64,000 nucleotides of DNA, taken from assembly GCA_964638035.1 (NCBI GenBank), contig CAZWXD010000013.1, positions 1 through 64,000 on the forward strand. The letters run 5' to 3'. The stretch comes from JAGGAG01 sp964638035 (lineage in GTDB: Bacteria > Gemmatimonadota > Gemmatimonadetes > Gemmatimonadales > GWC2-71-9). This document shows positions 49,298-55,909 of this stretch, in pieces. A program made the position numbers and the translations under genes. Numbering within the stretch: the stretch's first letter is position 1; the number at the start of each line of letters is the position of its first letter. A model generated the notes under the pieces. It did no database searches. It was not told where the DNA came from and saw only the letters and a list, made by a program, of their open reading frames with translations.

Positions 49298-49335
49298 GCT
49301 AAAGTATTGATTTTTCAAGCTTTAGCGCGTATATT
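49298..49335 (+). promoter_or_regulatory. Vegetative promoter and dyad upstream of the sigma factor gene
   Basis: In an AT-rich island, TTGATT (49307-49312), a 17-nt spacer and TATATT (49330-49335) form the best -35/-10 pair seen in the window. The -35 is enclosed by a perfect inverted repeat GCTAAAG (49298-49304) / CTTTAGC (49320-49326), a possible operator. The 5' UTR would be about 80 nt to GTG 49420. The rest of the 279-nt gap after pntB shows no gene. Confidence 0.68.
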
Positions 49336-49419
49336 CACCGCCGTCCACATCGGGCCCGGGATCTCCACACCAGTCCCGGCTTCGTGGTTTGTCACTTCGC
49401 TTTTGGGAGAGTGCCCCGC

Positions 49420-50328
49420 GTGAACAAGGCTGGCAGCGAATCCAAGACGCGGAAGAAGCGGCGGGCAGTGCGCCCGGCGCAGATTGCTCGTGCGGTCGAC
49501 GAAGGCCGCGAGAGCCTCGACCTCTACCTCGACGAGATCAGCCGGGTCCCCCTCCTCAATCGTGAGGAGGAGATGGAGCTGGCACGCAAGGCGTTCAAGG
49601 GCAGCATCCCGGCCCAGGAGAAGCTGGCGCGGCACAACGTGCGCTTCGTGGTGTCGGTGGCCAAGAAGTTCCAGAACCGCGGCGTCCCGCTGGTGGACCT
49701 GATCGGCGAGGGCAACCTGGGTCTCATGACGGCGGCGCGGAAGTTCGATCCCGATCGTGGGGTCAAGTTCATCTCCTACGCCGTGTGGTGGATTCGCCAG
49801 GCGGTGCAGGCGGCGATCGCGCGGCACGGCCGCCCGGTGCGCGTCCCCCTCAACCGGACCGCCGACCTGAGCCGCCTCGGGCGCACGACGACGCTGCTGA
49901 AGGATCGCCTGGGCCGGATGCCCACTACCGAGGAGCTGGCCCGTGCCACCGGCCTGACGCTCGAGGCGGTGCGCAGCTTGAGCGCGCTGAACACCGAAGC
50001 GGTCCGGCTCGACCACCCCACCCGCGACGGCGAGGGCAACGAGCGCATGGAGCGCTTCGCCGCCACTGACGCGGAAGGCACCGACTCGGCCACGATCCAG
50101 AACAGCCAGACGAGCGACATCGAGCTGGCCCTGTCCAGCTTGCCGCCGCGTGATGCCAAGGTGCTCCGGCTCTACTTCGGCCTGGAAGACGGCAACAGCC
50201 GGACGCTGGAGGAGATCGGGCACATGATGGGCGTCACCCGTGAGCGCATCCGCCAGTTGCGGGACCGCGCGCTCCTTCGCCTCCGCGAGGGCGAGACCGG
50301 CGACCGGCTGCGCGACCTGGTCGCGTAA
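49420..50328 (+). CDS. Primary-type RNA polymerase sigma-70 factor (RpoD/SigA-like)
   Basis: A 302-aa group 1/2 sigma factor lacking region 1.1. Region 1.2 (SLDLYLDEISRVPLLNREEEMELA), region 2 (ARHNVRFVVSVAKKFQNRGVPLVDLIGEGNLGLMTAARKFDPDRGVKFISYAVWWIRQAVQAA), region 3 (RVPLNRT...LKDRLGRMPTTEELARATGL) and region 4 (LPPRDAKVLRLYFGLEDG...TLEEIGHMMGVTRERIRQLRDRALLRLR) are intact. The basic N-terminal tail KTRKKRR is unusual. GTG 49420 is chosen with GGGAG upstream; an in-frame GTG at 49384 is possible. Small size suggests either the housekeeping factor of a lineage without region 1.1 or a group 2 factor. Confidence 0.9.
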   Translation: MNKAGSESKTRKKRRAVRPAQIARAVDEGRESLDLYLDEISRVPLLNREEEMELARKAFKGSIPAQEKLARHNVRFVVSVAKKFQNRGVPLVDLIGEGNLGLMTAARKFDPDRGVKFISYAVWWIRQAVQAAIARHGRPVRVPLNRTADLSRLGRTTTLLKDRLGRMPTTEELARATGLTLEAVRSLSALNTEAVRLDHPTRDGEGNERMERFAATDAEGTDSATIQNSQTSDIELALSSLPPRDAKVLRLYFGLEDGNSRTLEEIGHMMGVTRERIRQLRDRALLRLREGETGDRLRDLVA

Positions 50329-50333
50329 CCGGG

Positions 50334-50365
50334 GCGTTCAGGCGCTCGGGCGTTCAGGCGTTCGG
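50334..50365. repeat. Four tandem 8-bp repeats (GCGYTCRG) at a convergent junction
   Basis: GCGTTCAG, GCGCTCGG, GCGTTCAG, GCGTTCGG. It starts 6 nt after the sigma factor stop; the stop codon of the convergent GT2 gene (50338-50340) lies in the first unit, and the last unit forms the 5' arm of the terminator. Confidence 0.95.
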
Positions 50366-51465
50366 AGAAGTTCTCCGGACGCCTTTTCGTTGGGGCGCCT
50401 TGATGCGCCTTCGCGCCTCCCGATCACACGGGCAATGGCTGCCCCCAGTTGCCGTGCCACGCTGCGCCTGGGCCACGCGTCCCACCGGTAGTGGCGCAGG
50501 CGCCGGCGTGCGTGGGGCAGGACCTTCACGAGGTCGGCCTCGGTGACGGGCTGGAACGGCTTGAAGTCGAACGGGTGCGCCCTGACCTCATCGCGGAAGG
50601 CCGTGATGGAGGGCCAGGCCGCCGAGAGCTCAGGAACCAGGCCGAGCACCGCACGGAGCAGTTCCTGGTTGGTGAGCTGGTCCCCGAAGCTGTAGGCCAG
50701 GTAGCGCTCTTCCACCAGCCGCCAGAACGACTCCGTCGCCTGGGTCATGTCGATCGCGTCGTACTCCAGCGCGGTGCAGATCAGCCCCCAGAGGACCTGC
50801 TGCGCCCGGCCTTCCATGTTGCGCGTGGGTGAGTCGGGGGCCTGTTCCCAGTGGCGCAGGTACCCGCCCCGCATCACGTGGCCGGTCGGGAAGCCCGAAC
50901 GCCACATGCGCAGGTTGAGCTCGGTCCACTCCCCCCAGAACCGCCGCCGCGGGTTGAAGCCACCAATGTCGCGGAGCAGGTTGGTATACCCCGCCACGAG
51001 CATTCCCTGCACCGGCTGGAAGCGGAACTCCGGGGTCTCGACATGGGGTGTCGTGTCGCGCGGCTTGAAGATGGTGTCGGTGTCCTCGACGTACGACCGC
51101 ACGCCGACCAGCCCCGCCGGCACCCGCCGGAGCGCGTCGTCCAGCGTGCCCATCAGGTCGTCGTGGACCGTGCAGTCGTCGTCCACGAAGCAGACCAGAG
51201 GGCTCTTGGCGAGGTTCAGCTGGTAGTTGCGCCCACCGCTGATGGTGGGGTCGCCGTTGTTGAAGAACACGTCCACTGGCACCCGCCGGGCCCAGGACTG
51301 GATCCGCTTCTCCACCCGCGACAGTTCCTCGCGGATGGCGCGATTGAACACCACGACGAACCGTCCGCCGCCCGGGATCTCCTGGGCGTCGAGCGACTCG
51401 ATGAGTTTCCTGAGGTAGTCCTCCCGCCCGGGAATGGTCAGGGCGGTAATGGTCCAGCGGCTCAT
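50338..51465 (-). CDS. Family 2-like glycosyltransferase
   Basis: A 375-aa GT-A fold glycosyltransferase: N-terminal ITALTIPGREDYLRKLIESL, a SGGRNYQLNLAKSPLVCFVDDDCTVHDDL segment with the metal-binding DDD, and GGFNPRRRFWGEWTELNLRMWRSG (acceptor/ED region). The C-terminal about 150 residues resemble no domain I recognise. GGAGG precedes the ATG. The last residues (ELLRTPERPSA) are encoded by the terminator and octamer repeat of the convergent sigma gene. It follows a HAD phosphatase gene by 18 nt, so a synthase/phosphatase pair making a sugar-based solute is possible but unproven. Confidence 0.75.
   Translation of the reverse strand: MSRWTITALTIPGREDYLRKLIESLDAQEIPGGGRFVVVFNRAIREELSRVEKRIQSWARRVPVDVFFNNGDPTISGGRNYQLNLAKSPLVCFVDDDCTVHDDLMGTLDDALRRVPAGLVGVRSYVEDTDTIFKPRDTTPHVETPEFRFQPVQGMLVAGYTNLLRDIGGFNPRRRFWGEWTELNLRMWRSGFPTGHVMRGGYLRHWEQAPDSPTRNMEGRAQQVLWGLICTALEYDAIDMTQATESFWRLVEERYLAYSFGDQLTNQELLRAVLGLVPELSAAWPSITAFRDEVRAHPFDFKPFQPVTEADLVKVLPHARRRLRHYRWDAWPRRSVARQLGAAIARVIGRREGASRRPNEKASGELLRTPERPSA
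50357..50387 (+). terminator. Intrinsic terminator of the sigma factor gene
   Basis: An 11-bp stem GGCGTTCGGAG/CTCCGGACGCC (one G-T pair) with loop AAGTT, followed directly by TTTT. The clearest rho-independent terminator in the window. Its left arm is built from the last octamer repeat, and it overlaps the 3' end of the GT2 coding sequence. Confidence 0.85.
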
Positions 51466-51483
51466 GGCGACCTCCTCGGCGAG

Positions 51484-52176
51484 TCAGCGCTCGGCCTGGA
51501 GCGCGCGCACCATCTCCTTCCAGCCCTGGGGGCCGGGAGCATCCAGCAGGAAAGCCCGGGGCAGCCGTGCAAGGGCAGGGTGGTGTCCCGGGGGATTGCG
51601 AATGACGAACGGGCGGCGCGCTGCGGCCAGGAGGCTCACGTCGTTGGCATCGTTGCCGATGGCCACGTCCACCTCGTGTCCGAGCCGTCGGGCCACCACC
51701 TGCGCCCCGCGGCCCTTGTCCGCGCCCCGAGTCAGTGTAGCCCAGCGCCCCCCGGCCGAACACCGAAGATCCGCCGACAAGGCCGCAGCCCGAAAACCGG
51801 CCCATTCCGGGGCCTCGGCGACAGCCCGGGGCAGCAGGAGGCTCGCGATCCGGTCGGCCTGCACCGGGGCGTCCCGCTGGAGGAGGCGCAGTACATCGCC
51901 CTGCCCGCGAGCTTCCAGGGCGCCCGTCAGCTCGCGCAGCGGGGCGCCGGTCACCTCCAGCGTGCCGTCCGGGGCCAGCAGCACCGCGCCATCCTCGGCG
52001 ACCGCCCAGCCAGGCCAGTGCACCCGGTACTGGAGCGCCTGGAGTTCACGCCCGGTCCGGCTGGAGGCGAACACCACGGCATGGTCGTGTGCGATGGCCG
52101 CGAGTTCCGCGGCCTGGAATGGCAGGGTTCCGTCGTCCTGCAGGAAGGTGCCGTCGACGTCGCTGAAGATGAGCAC
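51484..52176 (-). CDS. HAD-IIB family phosphatase
   Basis: A 230-aa HAD hydrolase. Motif I IFSDVDGTFL (nucleophile and acid Asp), motif II VVFASSRTG (Ser), Lys in DKGRGAQVVARRLG and motif IV IGNDANDVSLL are all present; the cap insertion is of type C2B, as in mannosyl-3-phosphoglycerate or sucrose-phosphate phosphatases. A GTG start at 52176 is required (no ATG). Paired with the GT2 gene downstream; substrate is most likely a sugar phosphate. Confidence 0.82.
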   Translation of the reverse strand: MLIFSDVDGTFLQDDGTLPFQAAELAAIAHDHAVVFASSRTGRELQALQYRVHWPGWAVAEDGAVLLAPDGTLEVTGAPLRELTGALEARGQGDVLRLLQRDAPVQADRIASLLLPRAVAEAPEWAGFRAAALSADLRCSAGGRWATLTRGADKGRGAQVVARRLGHEVDVAIGNDANDVSLLAAARRPFVIRNPPGHHPALARLPRAFLLDAPGPQGWKEMVRALQAER

Positions 52177-52181
52177 GGGGC

Positions 52182-52187
52182 AATGTA
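52182..52187 (-). promoter_or_regulatory. -10-like TACATT 5 nt before the HAD GTG start
   Basis: Minus strand: TACATT, 5 nt, GTG (52176). Identical hexamer and spacing to the phosphatase gene at 7462-7473. Confidence 0.42.
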
Positions 52188-52215
52188 GCCCCGTGTCATC
52201 GCAGCGCGTGCCGGG

Positions 52216-54999
52216 TCACCCCGCGAACTGGCGCAGCACTCGCTGCAGGATCCCGCCGTGGCGGAGGTAGTCGAGCTCCACCGGTGAGTTGAGGCGGACC
52301 ACGGCGGGGAAGGTGGTCGCCTGCCCGTCCTCGGCCACGGCGGTCACCGTCACCCGCCCACCGGGCTCGAGACCCGTTGCGATCCCGCTGATGCTGATGG
52401 TCTCGCGACCCGTGAGGCCGAGGGAGTCGCGGGTGGTGCCCGCCTCGTAGGCCAGGGGCAGCACCCCCATGCCCACCAGGTTGCCCCGGTGGATGCGCTC
52501 GTAGCTCTCCGCGATCACCGCCTTCACGCCGAGGAGGGCGGTGCCCTTGGCCGCCCAGTCGCGGCTCGAGCCGGTGCCGTACTCCTTGCCCACGAGCACC
52601 ACCAGCGGCGTCCGCTCGGCCTGGTACTTCATGGCAGCGTCGTAGATGGACATGACCTCGCCTGACGGGAAGTGCACCGTCCAGTTGCCCTCCTTGTCGG
52701 GCACCAGTGCATTCTTGATGCGCACGTTGCCGAACGTGCCGCGCATCATCACCTCGTGGTTGCCGCGACGGGAGCCGAACGTGTTCCAGTCCGCCTGCTG
52801 CACCCCGTGGGCAACCAGGTAGCGCGCCGCGGGCCCGTTCTTCGGGATGGCGCCGGCCGGCGAGATGTGGTCCGTGGTCACCGAGTCGCCCAGGGCCGCC
52901 AGGACCCGCGCACCGGTGATGTCCTGCAGTGGTGGCGGCACCTTCGGAAGCTTCTGGAAGAACGGCGGGTTCTGCACGTACGTGGAGCCCGTGTCCCAGG
53001 CATACCGGCTGCCCTCGGGCACCGATAGCGCCTGCCAAGTGGCATCGCCCTTGAAGACCTCGCCGTAGCGACGCGTGAAGAGCGCCGGATTGAGCGCCTG
53101 GTTCATGGCGGCCTGCACCTCCTCGGGGGAGGGCCAGATGTCCTTCAGGAAGACGGGCTCGCCGTTCCGCCCGCGGCCCAGGGGCTCGCGGACCAGGTCG
53201 AGGTCGACGCGGCCCGCGAGCGCAAAGGCCACCACCAGCAGGGGCGAGGCCAGGTAGTTCGCACGGACCTGTGGGTGAACCCGCGCCTCGAAGTTCCGGT
53301 TGCCGGAGAGCACCGCCGCCACCACCAGCCCGTGTTCCTCCACCAGCTTCCCGATGGCGTCGGGCAGGGGGCCGCTGTTGCCGATGCAGGTGGTGCACCC
53401 GTACCCGACGGTCTGGAAGCCCAGGCGGTCGAGGTACGGCTGCAGCCCCGAACCCTCGAGATAGTCGGTCACCACGCGCGAGCCGGGCGCCAGGGAACTC
53501 TTCACCCAGGGCTTGCGGGCCAGGCCCTTTTCCACCGCGCGCTTGGCCAGCAGGCCCGCACCGATCATCACCGATGGGTTGGAGGTGTTGGTGCAGCTCG
53601 TGATGGCGGCAATCACCACGCTGCCGTCGCGCAGCTCGATCGGCACGCCATCCAGCGTGCCCGTGGCAACGGCCGGGGCATCCTCGACGATTGCCGGCGC
53701 GGCGGTTGCCGGGATGCCGCCCTCGTTGGTCCACCGGAGGAGCTGCTTCTCGGCGTGGGCCTTCCGGTCCGTCGGCACCACCGGTCCCATCAGCGACGGC
53801 AGGCTCACGGCGAAGTTGCGCTTGAGTTCGCCCAGGCGCACCAGGTCCTGCGGGCGCCGCGGACCGGCGAGGCTCGGCGCCACGGTGGAGAGGTCGAGCA
53901 CCAGCGTGTCGGTGAACTCGGGGTCGGGCGTGGCATCGGTGCGGAAGAGCCCCTGCGCCTTGCTGTACGCCTCCACCAGCTTCACCGCGCCCGGCTCGCG
54001 GCCGGTGCGCTCCAGGTAGCGAAGCGTTTCCGCATCAACCGGGAAGAAGCCCATGGTGGCTCCGTACTCCGGCGCCATGTTGCCGATGGTCGCCCGGTCG
54101 GCCAGGCCGAGGCTCGAGAGGCCCGGGCCGAAGAACTCCACGAACTTGTCCACCACCCCCTTCTTGCGGAGCAGTTGCGTGATGGTGAGGACCAGGTCGG
54201 TGGCCGTGGTGCCCAGCGGCAGCGTCCCGGTCAGCTTCACGCCGACGACGTCCGGCACCAGCATGAAGTAGGGCTGGCCCAGCATCACCGCCTCGGCCTC
54301 GATGCCACCCACCCCCCAGCCCAGCACCCCCAGGCCGTTCACCATGGTCGTGTGCGAGTCGGTGCCCACGACGGTGTCAGGGTACGCCGTCAGGGTGCCG
54401 TGCTGGTCGCGGCGCTGGACCACCGATGCCAGGTACTCGAGGTTCACCTGGTGCACGATGCCGGTGCCCGGTGGCACCACCCGGAAGTCCTGGAAGGCCC
54501 GCTGGGCGAACTTGAGCAGCTGGTAGCGCTCGCGGTTCCGCTCGTACTCCAGCTCCACGTTGCGGGCGAAGGCGCGGTCCGACCCGAAGTAGTCCACCTG
54601 CACCGAATGGTCGATGACGAGGTCGCAGGGCACCACCGGGTTGATGCGGCCCGGGTCGCCGTGCATGGCCGCCATCGCGTCGCGCATTGCCACCAGGTCA
54701 ACCACGCAGGGCACGCCGGTGAAGTCCTGCAGGACCACGCGGGCGGGCATGAAGGGGAACTCACCCCGCACGCCCTTCGGTTCCCACCTCGCCAGCGCCT
54801 GCACGTGCTGTTCGGTGACGATGCCATGGCCGGCGAACCGGAGCGCGTTCTCGAGGAGCACCCGGATCGAGAAGGGCAGGCGCGCCATGGACCCGTGGCC
54901 GCCCTGCTCGAGCGCAGGCAGGCTGTAGATCGTGGTGGGCGACCCGGCGAGGTCGAGCGTGGTCCGGGTACCAAGCGGGTTCTTCGAGGTGCCAGTCAT
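52216..54999 (-). CDS. acnA: Aconitate hydratase (AcnA type)
   Basis: A 927-aa monomeric aconitase of the IRP/AcnA type (citrate-isocitrate isomerisation in the TCA cycle). Cluster cysteines: ITSCTNTSNPSV and YGCTTCIGNSGP (CxxC). Other signatures: GVLGWGVGGIEAEAVMLGQP, TDSHTTMVNG, GKEYGTGSSRDWAAKGT and ESYERIHRGNLVGMGVLPL. The frame is open to 55041; MTGTSKNPLGTRTTL at 54999 is the better start. It diverges from the DUF971 gene across a 48-nt gap with an AAGATA/TATCTT element. Confidence 0.96.
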   Translation of the reverse strand: MTGTSKNPLGTRTTLDLAGSPTTIYSLPALEQGGHGSMARLPFSIRVLLENALRFAGHGIVTEQHVQALARWEPKGVRGEFPFMPARVVLQDFTGVPCVVDLVAMRDAMAAMHGDPGRINPVVPCDLVIDHSVQVDYFGSDRAFARNVELEYERNRERYQLLKFAQRAFQDFRVVPPGTGIVHQVNLEYLASVVQRRDQHGTLTAYPDTVVGTDSHTTMVNGLGVLGWGVGGIEAEAVMLGQPYFMLVPDVVGVKLTGTLPLGTTATDLVLTITQLLRKKGVVDKFVEFFGPGLSSLGLADRATIGNMAPEYGATMGFFPVDAETLRYLERTGREPGAVKLVEAYSKAQGLFRTDATPDPEFTDTLVLDLSTVAPSLAGPRRPQDLVRLGELKRNFAVSLPSLMGPVVPTDRKAHAEKQLLRWTNEGGIPATAAPAIVEDAPAVATGTLDGVPIELRDGSVVIAAITSCTNTSNPSVMIGAGLLAKRAVEKGLARKPWVKSSLAPGSRVVTDYLEGSGLQPYLDRLGFQTVGYGCTTCIGNSGPLPDAIGKLVEEHGLVVAAVLSGNRNFEARVHPQVRANYLASPLLVVAFALAGRVDLDLVREPLGRGRNGEPVFLKDIWPSPEEVQAAMNQALNPALFTRRYGEVFKGDATWQALSVPEGSRYAWDTGSTYVQNPPFFQKLPKVPPPLQDITGARVLAALGDSVTTDHISPAGAIPKNGPAARYLVAHGVQQADWNTFGSRRGNHEVMMRGTFGNVRIKNALVPDKEGNWTVHFPSGEVMSIYDAAMKYQAERTPLVVLVGKEYGTGSSRDWAAKGTALLGVKAVIAESYERIHRGNLVGMGVLPLAYEAGTTRDSLGLTGRETISISGIATGLEPGGRVTVTAVAEDGQATTFPAVVRLNSPVELDYLRHGGILQRVLRQFAG

Positions 55000-55047
55000 G
55001 GTAGGCTTCGCTGCACAGGTTTCGGGACGAAAGGATCCCAAAGATAC

Positions 55048-55338
55048 ATGCTTTCACCACCGCATCGCATCAGCCGACGGAACGACGCGCTGCTCGTCGA
55101 GTGGCGCGCCGGCGAGCCACCTGTTCGATACCCGGCCCGTACGCTACGCCTGGCGTGCCAGTGTGCGGGCTGCATTGACGAGATGACGAGCCGTCCCCTG
55201 CTGGATCCGGACACGGTGCCAGTCGGCGTCGCGCCGCTCGGGTTGGAGCTGGTCGGCAACTACGGACTCAAGGTGACCTGGAGCGACGGGCACTCAGCGG
55301 GGATCTACACCTGGGAGCACCTCAGGCGGCTCGCCTGA
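55048..55338 (+). CDS. DUF971 family protein
   Basis: A 96-aa DUF971 (gamma-butyrobetaine hydroxylase N-terminal-like) protein: LLVEWRAGEPPVRYPARTLRLACQCAGCIDE with the CxxC pair, then VAPLGLELVGNYGLKVTWSDGHSAGIYTWEHLR. The C-C-H pattern is known to bind zinc in the eukaryotic homologue. Family members often lie near Fe-S or cofactor genes; here it is divergent from aconitase. The ATG at 55048 is the first Met giving the domain. Confidence 0.88.
   Translation: MLSPPHRISRRNDALLVEWRAGEPPVRYPARTLRLACQCAGCIDEMTSRPLLDPDTVPVGVAPLGLELVGNYGLKVTWSDGHSAGIYTWEHLRRLA
55322..55338 (+). terminator. Hairpin over the DUF971 stop codon
   Basis: A perfect 7-bp stem TCAGGCG/CGCCTGA with a 3-nt loop; the 3' arm contains the TGA stop. 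A possible terminator or mRNA-end stabiliser; no T-run. Confidence 0.35.
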
Positions 55339-55430
55339 ACGCCATGACCCTCGCAGGGCCGGACGGCTGGTGCAATTTCCTGCACGGTACTAGCTTGGGG
55401 CCAATCCATCCCCAACGCGAGGGGGCTCCG

Positions 55431-55799
55431 GTGGCCCTTTCCAGCATGTCCGGCCCGGCGATTCCCGGCCTGCAGTTCTGGGTCGGTGCTTGGTATTTCA
55501 TTCTGGCCCTTGGAGTTATGGGCCTGATTGGGGCACTGCCGTGGGGTCGACTGAGGCGGTGTCAGGGCCGGGAGGAGGTCCTCCGCGGGGTCGGCACCGT
55601 CGCCATGTCCCTGGGGATGCTCTTCCTGCTCCACGGGGTGAGCTACCCCGTCGCCCAGGGGCTCCTCCTCATCGCCGTGGCGAGCTTCCTTCGAGCCCTC
55701 CGGCATCGTCGCCCTCCCCGCACCTTCCTCACCCTCGCACCGGCCCCGGAACCAATGATCCGCCTTCGCGGAATCGCCGCCAGCCGACGCTTTTCCTGA
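55431..55799 (+). CDS. Small integral membrane protein of unknown function
   Basis: About 122 aa from a GTG at 55431 (GAGGGGG upstream). It has two or three predicted membrane helices: GLQFWVGAWYFILALGVMGLIGALPW, VAMSLGMLFLLHGVSYPVAQGLLLIAVASFL. No family recognised. An in-frame ATG 87 nt upstream gives a longer, less convincing N-terminus. A TAGCTT element (55391-55396) and a small dyad GTGCA/TGCAC (55370-55385) lie upstream. Confidence 0.55.
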   Translation: MALSSMSGPAIPGLQFWVGAWYFILALGVMGLIGALPWGRLRRCQGREEVLRGVGTVAMSLGMLFLLHGVSYPVAQGLLLIAVASFLRALRHRRPPRTFLTLAPAPEPMIRLRGIAASRRFS

Positions 55800-55909
55800 C
55801 GCAGTCGTGGGGCGCATCGCCGGGTTAGCTTCCCTCGCCCACCTTTCCCGGAGCTTGCCGCCTGCCTTGTCGTGCGTGGAGCCTGACCCTGCGGCTGGCC
55901 TGGATCCTG

